A stretch of 64,000 nt of DNA from Craspedostauros australis (taxonomy: Eukaryota > Bacillariophyta > Bacillariophyceae > Mastogloiales > Achnanthaceae), in NCBI GenBank assembly GCA_026770025.1, contig JAMXDE010000008.1, positions 2,604,001 to 2,668,000 of the forward strand, written 5' to 3'. The notes under the pieces are model-generated. The model was not told the origin of the DNA, did not search any database, and saw only the letters and a program-made list of their open reading frames with translations. The position numbers and the translations under genes were made by a program. Position 1 is the stretch's first letter. Each line of letters starts with the position of its first letter. Shown here in pieces: positions 10,800 through 21,921 of this stretch.

Positions 10800-12640
10800 T
10801 GAATGGTAGGAGGCCACCAACAACTCCCACGACGAAGAAGCTGCAGCATGATGAATCGATGCTATCCAGAAGAGGATGAAGGCGATCGACAACACGGTTG
10901 CAAGGCAACACGACAACAGAGCTGGCAGCTGACCACAATGTACCAATACCCAACAAGGGTGACGAACGAAGCATCAGAATCAGGAGATGACGATGGCTGC
11001 GCAACTGCACAGGAGACAAAGACTGCTCCAGTGGCAACAGACGGACCCAACTTCGAACAAGACGGGCCAATCATCAACAAGGACGTCGCAGGCATGAGGA
11101 TCGATGCTATCCAATGGAGGATGAGAGTGATCGACTTCATCGCTGCAAGTCAGGATGTTGAGAGCGAACGCGACGGCGAGAGAGATTCGTGCACATCAAC
11201 ACTGGAATGATGCCGAGTCTATGAGCGCCTGAGGAGTGCCAGGATCATGTGGATCCTGATGATCGGAAGGGACGAAGTACGAGTGACCCGGAGGCAATCG
11301 CTGAAAGCGAGGACCTTGAGTACTCTCCCATGAGACCAGTGGCGAGGATGCCACGGATGATACGCGGCTTGGCACCGCACAACAACGCGCCAGAATACCA
11401 CTCCGACTCAGATTCAAGCAGTGGAGGTGGTGAGTCAGCTGAGGAAGCAGAGAAGACCCCAGCAACCACGAGAGAGGGAATGAGACGTCCAAGCATGCAT
11501 ACACAGCTATGATGCTGGACCCCACCACATCCAAAGAATGCTGGGACCATGCGGATCCAGCGAAGCAAAGTGAAAGAGATGGCAGGAGGCCATCAACAAG
11601 GAGTTCTACGAAATGATCAGACGAGGAGTCTGGCAGAAGATCAAGATGAGCGAGATGCCGAGGGATCGGCAGTGAGTGAAGATGAAGTGGGTCTTCAAGG
11701 AGAAGAGATCTACATGCAGTGTCCCAAGAGAAAGGAACACGAACCGGATGGATGCCTGCCGCTGAAGAAGACCATCTATGGGTCGGTGCAGAGCGCGAGG
11801 CAATGAAATGAGGAGCTTGTGAACACATTGACCAAGCTTGGCTTCTGGCAGAGCAAGGCGGATCCATGTCTGCTAATCCGGAATCGGGAAGGGAGCCTCG
11901 TCCTCATCAGGACGTACGCCGACGATCGCCTGTGCATCGGAAGCACACGCGAGCTGAAGCAATCGGTGAAGAACATCAAGGGAGAGTGATTCGGAATCAA
12001 GATCGAGAATGGTCTCGAAGACTACTTGAATTGCCGCATCGGATCCAACGAGAGCAAGACCAACTGCTGGGTGAACCAGCCACTCATCATTCAAGAGGAA
12101 CAACAAAGCTACAGAGATATGGAACACCTGGCATACGTGGCCAAGGGATCCAGAGGAACAACGAAGAACCCAAGGTCGATACGGATCGACACAGCAGATA
12201 CCACAGTGGTGTGGGTGTACTGCTATACCTGGTGAAGCATTCGAGACCAGACGTCGCGAATGCCATCCGAGAACTGACGAAGGTGTTGGATGGGCCAACG
12301 ACCACAGCATACGAGGAGATGCTGAGAGTGACGAAGCTCGTGTCGGACACGAGTATATGGATTGAGAATGGAGAGACCTGTGGATGTGATGGTTGACAAC
12401 ATGAGAGCGATCTTCATTGCTATCAACCCATCGACATCAGCCAGGACGAGAAACATCGACGTGTGCAATCACTTCATCAGAGAGCTGATTGCGAACAAGG
12501 AGGCGAGAGCTCGATTCGTGAAGTCAGAGGACAACGTCTCTGACGGGTTCACGAAGAATACAAGAAAGGAGATCTACGATCGGCACAAGGGGGAGCATCA
12601 TTCAGCCCAGGTCAGCATTGGACTGAGCAAGGTGGATGAT
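10800..12640 (+). pseudogene. Broken RT/RNase H remnant of Copia pol, copy 1
   Basis: In shifting frames one can read WQEAINKEF...GVWQKIK (from about 11580) and VKMKWVFKE (near 11690), the usual start of Copia RT. The sequence then jumps straight to EEIYMQCPKRKEH (11704), so the RT part with motif A and its catalytic Asp is missing. Next come TIYGSVQSARQ followed by a stop where the intact element has Trp, then DPCLLIRNREGS and the YADD box near 11920. A further TGA occurs at about 11987, where copy 2 has CGA. After SIWIENGE (12370) the sequence jumps to VDVMVDNMRAIFI, removing the RNase H segment with DSEYAGD and SSSEAEY. The end FVKSEDNVSDGFTKN is well conserved. No functional RT or RNase H can be made. 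Confidence 0.85.
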
Positions 12641-12656
12641 ATGGTCGGAACGGCAA

Positions 12657-12665
12657 TTGGAAGGG
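12657..12665 (+). other. Polypurine-tract-like sequence, copy 1
   Basis: TTGGAAGGG directly precedes the TG of the 3' LTR. The matching tract in copy 2 is identical (19506-19514), and the third Copia has AGGAAGGG at the same position. This is where plus-strand DNA synthesis would be primed. Confidence 0.6.
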
Positions 12666-13608
12666 TGTCAGGAATCGGGTGTTGTGAAACACCGAATTGC
12701 CGCACCTCCCAAGAGTGCGGAGTTGAGCATCGTGGAATGCTACACTACCGCACCTCCCAATAACCCAAGAGTCAGGAGTCGAATGTCATGAAATGATACA
12801 TTACCGCAACTCCCACGTTTGATCATTGTGACACAGAAAAATGTGAGCTGCACGTAACTTGTGGTGGAGAACGCCACGTGCCGAATGCGAACCGGACTAT
12901 GGTGTCCGTGACCTCAATGCAGGAATGCCAATCACACGTGTATGTCGCAGGGGGCGGGGATGTTGGAATCGTGACCAACATCACGATACGAGCGACTACG
13001 GCCCCCATGTCGCAACCAATGAAAAAGAGTACTGGAGGAAGGCCAACATCACGAAGTGTGAGATGGCCTGTGAACGAACCTGAGATGAGGAACATCCAGG
13101 AAGCCGGTGAAGTGATCGGCGAAGAAACAATCAGAATCAATCGGAGTTGATCAGAGATGATCGGAGATGTGAAACGATCGGAGATGTTTGATGATCGAGG
13201 AGCTGAACGAGCTCTCAACCAAGGTGTTCCCGTGACGAATGGGAAACCCTGATCTGATCGAATGAACCGATCTGTGTGACGCCTACGACTCGGCGATGTC
13301 TATGCTAACGAAACTATTGGTAGAGGGCAGGAGATGGAATATCTGAGATGCATGATGAGATGCATGATGAGATGAACCAATACTGCAAGATGAGATGTAC
13401 ATGGGGTACATGCCGCATGACATGATGAAGCAAGAGGACAGCACTGCATGAGCAAGGGCAAGACTGTGTGCTACTGTGGAATATGTATGCTTTGGCAAAT
13501 GGAATTGAAAGTGATGAAGATGTTGTACTCACAGTTCCAACAATGCAATAACATGAATAGGTAACCAGAGACTACTACTAGAGACTGGGGTACCCCGGAT
13601 TTCCAACA
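12666..13608 (+). repeat. 3' LTR of tandem copy 1 (943 bp)
   Basis: Same length as 6688-7630 and no difference found by eye, including all the short frames it contains. Identical LTRs indicate a very recent insertion or recent gene conversion. Confidence 0.92.
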
Positions 13609-13614
13609 TAGAGT
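13609..13614. repeat. Target-site copy TAGAGT between the two elements
   Basis: These six bases are the only DNA between the 3' LTR of copy 1 and the 5' LTR of copy 2. The same hexamer flanks the outer ends. This is the arrangement expected if one element inserted into the target-site duplication of the other. Confidence 0.85.
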
Positions 13615-14547
13615 TGTCAGGAATCGGGTGTTGTGAAACACCGAATTGCCGCACCTCCCAAGAGTGTGGAGTTGAGCATTGTGGAATGCTACATTACCGC
13701 ACCTCCCAATAAGTCAAGAGTCAGGAGTCGAATGTCATGAAATGATACATTACCGCAACTCCCACGTTTGATCATTGTGACACAGAAAAATGTGAGCTGC
13801 ACGTAACTTGTGGTGGAGAACGCCACGTGCCGAATGCGAACCGGACTATGGTGTCCGTGACCTCAATGCAGGAATGCCAATCACACGTGTATGTCGCAGG
13901 GGGCGGGGATGTTGGAATCGTGACCAACATCACGATACGAGCGACTACGGCCCCCATGTCGCAACCAATGAAAAAGAGTACTGGAGGAAGGCCAATGTCA
14001 CAAAGTGTGAGACGGCCTGTGAACGAACCAGTGATGACGAACTTCCAGGAAGCCGGTGAAGTGATCGGCGAAGTAATGGGAGAAACGACAGGAGAAGCAT
14101 CGGAGAAGATCGGAGATGATCGGAGATGTTTGATGGTCGAGGAGCTGAATGAGCTCCCAACCAAGGTGCTCCTGTGACGAGTGGGAAATCGTGATCTGAT
14201 CGAATGAACCGATCTGTATGATGCCTACGACTCAGCGATGTCTACGCTAATGAAACTATTGGTAGAGGGCAGGAGATGGGATATCTGAGATGCATGATGA
14301 GATGCATGATGAGATGAACCAATACTGCAAGATGAGATGTACATGGAGTACATGCTGCATGACATGATGAAGCAGGAGGACAGCACTGCATGAGCAAGGG
14401 CAAGACTGTGTGCTACTGTGGATTATGTATGCTTTGGCAAATGGAATTGAAAGTGATGATATTGTACTCACAGTTCCAACAATGCAATAACATGAATAGG
14501 TAACCAGAGACTACTACTAGAGACTGGGGTACCCCGGATTTCCAACA
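13615..14547 (+). repeat. 5' LTR of tandem copy 2 (933 bp)
   Basis: Begins TGTCAGGAATC and ends CCAACA like copy 1. It shares variants such as AAGAGTGTGGAG and CAATAAGTCAAG with 19515-20447 that are absent from copy 1's LTRs. Confidence 0.92.
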
Positions 14548-14559
14548 CGTTTCGAAACG
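14548..14559. other. Palindrome CGTTTCGAAACG at the primer-binding position, copy 2
   Basis: Identical in sequence and position to the palindrome in copy 1. It directly follows the CA end of the 5' LTR. Confidence 0.6.
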
Positions 14560-17343
14560 TTATGATTGAAATCCAACGTTTCCACCACCACCAACACTAG
14601 CCAACATCACCATCATCGACATGACCACCATCTACACTCAAGACCATCGCGAGTAATGGTCCCCTGTGTGAAGAGAGAGGAGAGCAAGCCGCTCTGGAGC
14701 ATGATGCTCCTTGCCAATGGATGCCAAGATTGGCATGGTAACCCCCGCACGAACGACGATGTCAAGACGATGATGATGATCGAATCGAGCACCACCGCGA
14801 GTCCAACAGCAGAGTGGAGACCGCAGCTGAGGCAAGTACAGACACTACATGTATTGCTGGAAGCAAGGAGGCGCTCGGAACACGCGCATTGGAAGAACTG
14901 TCCATGGTCATGGGACCATGAAGTCGAGGAAGGCATGGAGACCTTCACGGCTGTGTTGGAGTACGAGAGCAAGCTGTACGCAAGAAGAGATTCGGACGCA
15001 GCAGACCACGCTCTCGGATGCATCGTATTCAGCAGACTGCGCCATGAGGGCGAGATAGCTGAAGGAACTCAACGAGATGCAATTGAGGAAGCAATGAGAG
15101 CTTCCCACCTACCCTGCAAGAATGGAGCTGCCTCATCAGCGCTCGGTTGATATGGAAGCCGAGATGGATGAGGAGCGAAGGAGGTCGCTGATGCTGCGCG
15201 TCTGTGCACACGGCACGCGCAACGCAATCGAGCACAAGCATGCAGGCAGGGATGATCAGATGAAGAGAGATCAAGATCTACGCAGGCATGGGCATGGCCC
15301 ATGATCGCGATCACATCAAGAGTGATGCGAACAGCAGCAATGGAAAGCATCGAGATGATCACGTGGCATCAATTGTCATCGTGTGATACATGCTCGAGTG
15401 CTGGCTGCGATTCCTACTGTGAGATGATCGAGATGGTAAGGATGCAACCTACCAGGCCACGAATTGGCAACAACAACGAAAATAGCAACACAGGAAGTGT
15501 GTGCTTTGGTGAGAAGGGAGAGCGCTGCAACAAAGCAGGACGGGAGGTCCTTCCGCGCTTCGATCCCAGGCTCAATACGAAAGACGAGGAACAGGAGGTG
15601 TCCTCGCCATCGGAGAAGACGATGATTCAAGACCTCTACGAAGCCATGAACCTCATCTACGACCGCCACCGTATCAAACACGGTTATAAGAGCGCACGAG
15701 GCAATGGCAGTGAGAGAGTGAGATGAAGGAAGCTGGGTCGGCCAAGGTCGCGACAGACGGGATGGACGGGATGGATGACATCGCTCTCATCACAAACGAC
15801 GAGCCGATGCCCATGCCCATCAACGAAAATGTGGTCGGCATCAAAATTGTGACCAACACGAAATTCGTGGCCATCACCGAAATCGCGAACAACGACCAAA
15901 ATGTGACCATGTGAAACCACACGATGATGCGCGACGACAACGCGATCACGAACAACATGGCGCTCGTAACAATCAACAATGATGGGGTTTCTGGCTTCGA
16001 CAGCGGAACACCAGTCAACGACTACGAGTGGACCAGGAAGGTGATAGCCGAGTACACTCCAGGAGTGCATGGCTACTACAGTCCTACGAACGATCACGAT
16101 GGAGTTGATCAACCGAGGACCCTTTTCATCCGAGAATGAAGAGGAAGACGGCGACGCCAACTACAACGAAGGCAAACCGAGTGATGAGGAGCGCAGAGGA
16201 CTGCACATGAATGCAGGTCCGATCTGCCTCGTGGCTCGATACTCGTTGAGCAGCATGGCGTCTGCCACCGATGTGCACATCGAGCTTTCGATGATCTGCT
16301 ACGAAGCGATCAACGAATTCGAGAGTCGACTGTGCAGATGAGTGCACCCATGCGGGTTGCACTACATGATGCATAAGCACTACATGATGCATGAGATTGG
16401 CGTGCGGAGCGCACTCGACGTGGCTCGCAATGTGTACGCAATCAACGACATGCTGGAGAACAGCAGCTTCACTTCCGATCCAACAGACGCTGATTGGGCA
16501 CAGGAGTCGCATGCAAGCGGTGTGGACCGCACGAGTGAACCTGGTGATGACTAGGATCCTACTCACAATGAACGTGACATGGATGGATACGTCATGTGGG
16601 CAATCGAGTGTATTGAGAATGCCAGCAGGTCAGTACTGACAGACCTGGGAGATGACGACTCTACTTCAGGGATGAGTACCCCAGATAGAAGAGTGACTTG
16701 GGAGCGACGTGCGGATACCATCCGAAGCATGGAGACCGACGACGCTGATGAGAGCAGAAGAGCCGGAGACGACACAGATACAGAAGACGCTGCTCGAGGG
16801 CAAGATGACTTGCTCCCTACCCAAGGGGACAATGAATCGTACGATGATGACGACGATGAATCCAGAAGGGACGATGAGACGGGACGAGACGACTTGGTCG
16901 AGGACGCACCAAACACAGTCCCAATCGCAGAACCTGTCATGCACATGCCGAGGATGCTAAGTGCTCTCGAGGGATACTATGATATGCCCACTCCGAAGGA
17001 GGAGCGAGAACTCGGATCAGGTGGAGAATCAGAATCAGAGAATGATGAGGGGTATGAGACCACTCGAGAGATGACTACCACACTACCGGCGACAGGAGGA
17101 CCCAACTTTCACACAGAAGGGTCAACATTCAACAGAGATATCGCAGGTATGACGATTGACACCACTCATGAGAGGATGAGCCTGGGTGACTTCATCACTG
17201 CGAACCAAGCATTGAACTACATACAGAACGAAGAGAGGGATCCGAGCAACCAAATGTCGCAATGGTGCTGGATCCAACCACAATTGACGAATGACGGGGT
17301 CATGTGGATCCCAAGAAGAGCAATGAATGGCAGGAGGCCATGA
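14560..17343 (+). pseudogene. Degenerate 5' and linker region of copy 2
   Basis: Collinear with 7643-10362. The longest frame (16579-17343) holds the DRRVTWERR segment, the acidic DDDDDES stretch, and the repeated module PNFHTEGSTFNRDIAGM followed by a WIQPQLTNDGVMWIP segment. I see no zinc knuckle, protease or integrase motif. Confidence 0.6.
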
Positions 17344-17649
17344 CAGTACGGTTCAGTGATATAGCCATGACATGAGCATGGCTGATGATCTAGAAGAACC
17401 GGATGCCGAATGATCGACAAGATACTACGAGCACAGATATGAGATCGATGTGCGATGAGAATGAGATTGATGAGAGAGAGACTCGAATCTGGAAAGGATA
17501 CAACTATGAGAGTGCGAGCCATGAACGGCGGATTCCAGATACAGTGAGTCAAGACGCATCGATAGACGAGCAATGAGAGAGACGCGGGCATGTCGGATGA
17601 AGAATCGAATGACAGAGCCGGAAGGGAGGAACCTCAGATGAATGGAGGA

Positions 17650-19475
17650 TGAATGGTAGGAGGCCACCAACAACTCCCACGACGAAGAAGCTGCAGCATG
17701 ATGAATCGATGCTATCCAGAAGAGGATGAAGGCGATCGACAACGCGGTTGCAAGGCAACACGACAACAGAGCTGGCAGCTGACCACAATGTACCAATACC
17801 CAACAAGGGTGACGAACGAAGCATCAGAATCAGGAGATGACGATGGCTGCGCAACTGCACAGGAGACGAAGACTGCTCCAGTGGCAACAGACGGACCCAA
17901 CTTCGAACAAGACGGGTCAATCATCAACAAGGACGTCGCAGGCATGAGGATCGATGCTATCCAATGAAGGATGAGAGTGATCGACTTCATCGCTGCAAGT
18001 CAGGATGTTGAGAGCGAACGCGACGGCGAGAGAAATTCGTGCACATCAACACTGGAATGATGCCGAGTCTATGAGCGCCTGAGGAGTGCCAGGATCATGT
18101 GGATCCTGATGATCGGAAGGGACGAAGTACGAGTGACCCGGAGGCAATCGCTGAAAGCGAGGACCTTGAGTACTCTCCCATGAGACCAGTGGCGAGGATG
18201 CCACGGATGATACGCGGCTTGGCACCGCACAACAACGCGCCAGAACACCACTCCGACTCAGATTCAAGCAGTGGAGGTGGTGAGTCAGCTGAGGAAGCAG
18301 AGAAGACCCCAGCAACCACGAGAGAGGGAATGAGACGTCCAAGCATGCATACACGGCTATGATGCTGGACCCCACCACATCCAAAGAATGCTGGGACCAT
18401 GCGGATCCAGCGAAGCAAAGTGAAAGAGATGGCAGGAGGCCATCAACAAGGAGTTCTACGAAATGATCAGACGAGGAGTCTGGCAGAAGATCAAGATGAG
18501 CAAGATGCCGAGGGATCGGCAGTGAGTGAAGATGAAGTGGGTCTTCAAGGAGAAGAGATCTACATGCAGTGTCCCAAGAGAAAGGAACACGAACCGGATG
18601 GATGCCTGCCGCTGAAGAAGACCATCTATGGGTCGGTGCAGAGCGCGAGGCAATGAAATGAGGAGCTTGTGAACACAATGACCAAGCTTGGCTTCTGGCA
18701 GAGCAAGGCGGATCCATGTCTGCTAATCCGGAATCGGGAAGGGAGCCTCGTCCTCATCAGGACGTACGCCGACGATCGCCTGTGCATCAGAAGCACACGC
18801 GAGCTGAAGCAATCGGTGAAGAACATCAAGGGAGAGCGATTCGGAATCAAGATCGAGAATGGTCTCGAGGACTACTTGAATTACCGCATCGGATCCAACG
18901 AGAGCAAGACCAACTGCTGGATGAACCAGCCACTCATCATTCAAGAGGAACAACAAAGCTTCAAAGATATGGAACACCTGGCATACGTGGCCAAGGGATC
19001 CAGAGGAACAACGAAGCACCCAAGGTCGATATGGATCGACACAGCAGATACCACAGTGGTGTGGGTGTACTGCTATACCTGGTGAAGCATTCGAGACCAG
19101 ACGTCGCGAATGCCATCCGAGAACTGACGAAGGTGTTGGATGGGCCAACGACCACAGCATACGAGGAGATGCTGAGAGTGACGAAGCTCGTGTCGGACAC
19201 GAGTATATGGATTGAGGATGGAGAGACCTGTGGATGTGATGGTTGACAACATGAGAGCGATCTTCATCGCTACCAACCCATCGACATCAGCCAGGGCGAG
19301 ACACATCGACGTGTGCAATCACTCCATCGGAGAACTGATTGCGAACAAGGAGGCGAGAGCTCGATTCGTGAAGTCAGAGGACAACATCTCTGACGGGTTC
19401 ACGAAGAATACAAGAAAGGAGATCTACGATCGGCACAAGGGGAGCATCATTCAGCCCAGGTCAGCATTGGACTGA
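17650..19475 (+). pseudogene. Broken RT/RNase H remnant of Copia pol, copy 2
   Basis: Same structure as in copy 1: EEIYMQCPKRK, TIYGSVQSARQ and stop, then the YADD box and FGIKIENGLEDYLNYRIG. These last two stay in one frame from 18669 to 19085, because this copy has CGA where copy 1 has TGA. The same jump into the end of RNase H follows (VDVMVDNMRAIFIATNPSTSARARHI in frame 19212-19475). Motif A of RT and the central RNase H residues are missing. It is non-functional. Confidence 0.85.
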
Positions 19476-19514
19476 GCAAGGTGGATGATATGGTCGGAAC
19501 GGCAATTGGAAGGG

Positions 19515-20447
19515 TGTCAGGAATCGGGTGTTGTGAAACACCGAATTGCCGCACCTCCCAAGAGTGTGGAGTTGAGCATTGTGGAATGCTACATTACCGC
19601 ACCTCCCAATAAGTCAAGAGTCAGGAGTCGAATGTCATGAAATGATACATTACCGCAACTCCCACGTTTGATCATTGTGACACAGAAAAATGTGAGCTGC
19701 ACGTAACTTGTGGTGGAGAACGCCACGTGCCGAATGCGAACCGGACTATGGTGTCCGTGACCTCAATGCAGGAATGCCAATCACACGTGTATGTCGCAGG
19801 GGGCGGGGATGTTGGAATCGTGACCAACATCACGATACGAGCGACTACGGCCCCCATGTCGCAACCAATGAAAAAGAGTACTGGAGGAAGGCCAATGTCA
19901 CAAAGTGTGAGACGGCCTGTGAACGAACCAGTGATGACGAACTTCCAGGAAGCCGGTGAAGTGATCGGCGAAGTAATGGGAGAAACGACAGGAGAAGCAT
20001 CGGAGAAGATCGGAGATGATCGGAGATGTTTGATGGTCGAGGAGCTGAATGAGCTCCCAACCAAGGTGCTCCTGTGACGAGTGGGAAATCGTGATCTGAT
20101 CGAATGAACCGATCTGTATGATGCCTACGACTCAGCGATGTCTACGCTAATGAAACTATTGGTAGAGGGCAGGAGATGGGATATCTGAGATGCATGATGA
20201 GATGCATGATGAGATGAACCAATACTGCAAGATGAGATGTACATGGAGTACATGCTGCATGACATGATGAAGCAGGAGGACAGCACTGCATGAGCAAGGG
20301 CAAGACTGTGTGCTACTGTGGATTATGTATGCTTTGGCAAATGGAATTGAAAGTGATGATATTGTACTCACAGTTCCAACAATGCAATAACATGAATAGG
20401 TAACCAGAGACTACTACTAGAGACTGGGGTACCCCGGATTTCCAACA
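19515..20447 (+). repeat. 3' LTR of tandem copy 2 (933 bp)
   Basis: Appears identical to 13615-14547. It is preceded by the purine tract TTGGAAGGG and followed by TAGAGT. Confidence 0.92.
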
Positions 20448-20453
20448 TAGAGT
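20448..20453. repeat. Target-site copy TAGAGT, right of element 2
   Basis: Third occurrence of the hexamer. It closes the tandem array and is followed by unrelated sequence (ATCATTGTTGC). Confidence 0.8.
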
Positions 20454-21123
20454 ATCATTGTTGCATTCAGTACGCCGTTGTATGAATGGTGGACATGAGA
20501 TCCGGCACATCGCCGCAACCAATGTGGTGTTGTGGATGGATCCAGCGTCGTGAACAAAATTGATAGAACACAGATGAAAGTGGGTGCTTACCTCAAAATT
20601 GGGAGTGATCAAGTCCGTCAGTGAAGTAGAGTGAAACTGTGTGGTAGTGTTATTGTGCTCTGAGTGGTTAGTTGATGTTAGATGGTATGTAAGCTGGCCC
20701 AATTCAGAACTGTTGGAGTCTGAATTGTGAGCAGATGGAGATGAAATGATGAAAATGATGCTGAGGCAACATGTGTTGCAACACACAGCAGAGCATGAAG
20801 TGCAGTGCATAAATTGCAGTGCATGAAGTGCAGTGCATGAAGGTGTTGTCGAGTTTGCAAGACTGAGGAGGTTCATGGCGCCTTCAATACTGATCTTGCT
20901 TCTTGGAACAACAATGATGCATGCAGCAAATCTGATCATTGCAGAAATGCGATCTTGCCAAATTTGATGGGATTGATGAGCTTGTATCTGAGCCAAGATG
21001 CTCAGGTACATTCACTCACCAAGACAGTAGACATGTATGTTCATGTGCACATAAGGAGGATGACAGGCAGGGCCTGATATCCATCCTTCAACTCATTTCC
21101 ATCTTCAGATACCAAGACAGGTA
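20454..21123. other. Gene-free stretch between retrotransposons
   Basis: No convincing coding sequence. A small imperfect tandem repeat of GCAGTGCATGAAGT-like units lies at about 20794-20843. The stretch ends in AGGTA just before the first Copia-3 LTR. Confidence 0.6.
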
Positions 21124-21921
21124 TGTCGAGATGTACACGTGATTATATGTTGAGATGTACGAGTATATGTGCATCGTTCACCCGTTTTTCTCTCATACGC
21201 ACTTGGACGGTATAACTACAATCGTGTAGATAGTATACTATGATTCGTCAGAATTCCAGCGGAAATGGAACACACAAAAATGAGCAAGATTTCTGGAGGA
21301 AATTTGCAATCGACGATTTCTGAGAGAATTAGAAACATCGTCCGTCCATCCATCAATGGTACCAAGAGAATCTCAAGGTACTTCCCAACTAAACCTCAGA
21401 TGACAATATCATCTGACAGACTGCTGCATCACCAATGAAACGTGACATCTGGAGAGCAGAAGGATGCCTACTGACGTTGACAGGATGTCATCGTGTCACC
21501 ACGTCGACATCTGTCTCCAAGTCAGAGCAGGAGGCAAAGATCTGATGACCAAAGGGCATCAAGATCATGGATATGAGAGGTGAAGTTCAAATGGTAAGTA
21601 CTCATGGAGTAGGAGCCAGTACTGAATGAATGGAGTGTCGAATGCGGAGTATGCATTGAACACGGAGTATCGTGTAGCACGAGCACACGATGTTGAGAGA
21701 GAGAGAGAGAATACAGAGAGGAGCAAGAGAGCATCTTGCGTACCGACTCATAGTCGGAGACCGAATTTACGAAACAGATTGAAGCACCGAGAGCATCGGG
21801 CAAGAGAATTGGTATACACCAAGAGGATCGGAGTAGCCAACTAATGAAATAGCAAACGAACGACTATCAACCAACACCATCTTCCACGATCGTAGGTTAC
21901 TGTGAGCGGAACTTGCCAACA
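21124..21921 (+). repeat. Full-length Copia-3 LTR (798 bp), upstream copy
   Basis: Starts TGTCGAGATG and ends TTGCCAACA. It matches 29340-30134 over its whole length with scattered differences. An AG microsatellite lies near 21698. It abuts a truncated second LTR with no spacer. Confidence 0.85.

Larger units (their letters stand above)
6688..13608 (+). mobile_element. Defective Copia LTR retrotransposon, tandem copy 1
   Basis: A 6921-bp element: 5' LTR 6688-7630, internal region 7631-12665, 3' LTR 12666-13608. The LTRs begin TGTCAGGAATC and end TTTCCAACA, so they have canonical TG...CA ends. Both are 943 bp and I found no difference between them. A purine tract (TTGGAAGGG) abuts the 3' LTR. 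TAGAGT flanks the element on both sides. The internal region keeps recognisable but broken Copia pol sequence (RT start, YADD box, last part of RNase H) and an acidic linker-like part. I could not find protease, integrase or gag zinc knuckles. It cannot encode its own mobilisation and must have used proteins supplied in trans. Confidence 0.9.
13615..20447 (+). mobile_element. Defective Copia LTR retrotransposon, tandem copy 2
   Basis: A 6833-bp element: 5' LTR 13615-14547, internal region 14548-19514, 3' LTR 19515-20447. The LTRs are 933 bp, look identical to each other and differ from those of copy 1. The internal region is collinear with copy 1, shares its two large pol deletions and its Trp-to-stop change, and lacks 73 bp that copy 1 has near 8.8 kb. 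It is therefore a second insertion of a sister element, not a simple duplication of copy 1. Confidence 0.9.

Noticed and set aside
6688-20447. Interpretation of the twin elements as a segmental tandem duplication
   Set aside because: LTRs are identical within each element but differ between them, which a duplication of one element would not produce; independent insertions fit better.
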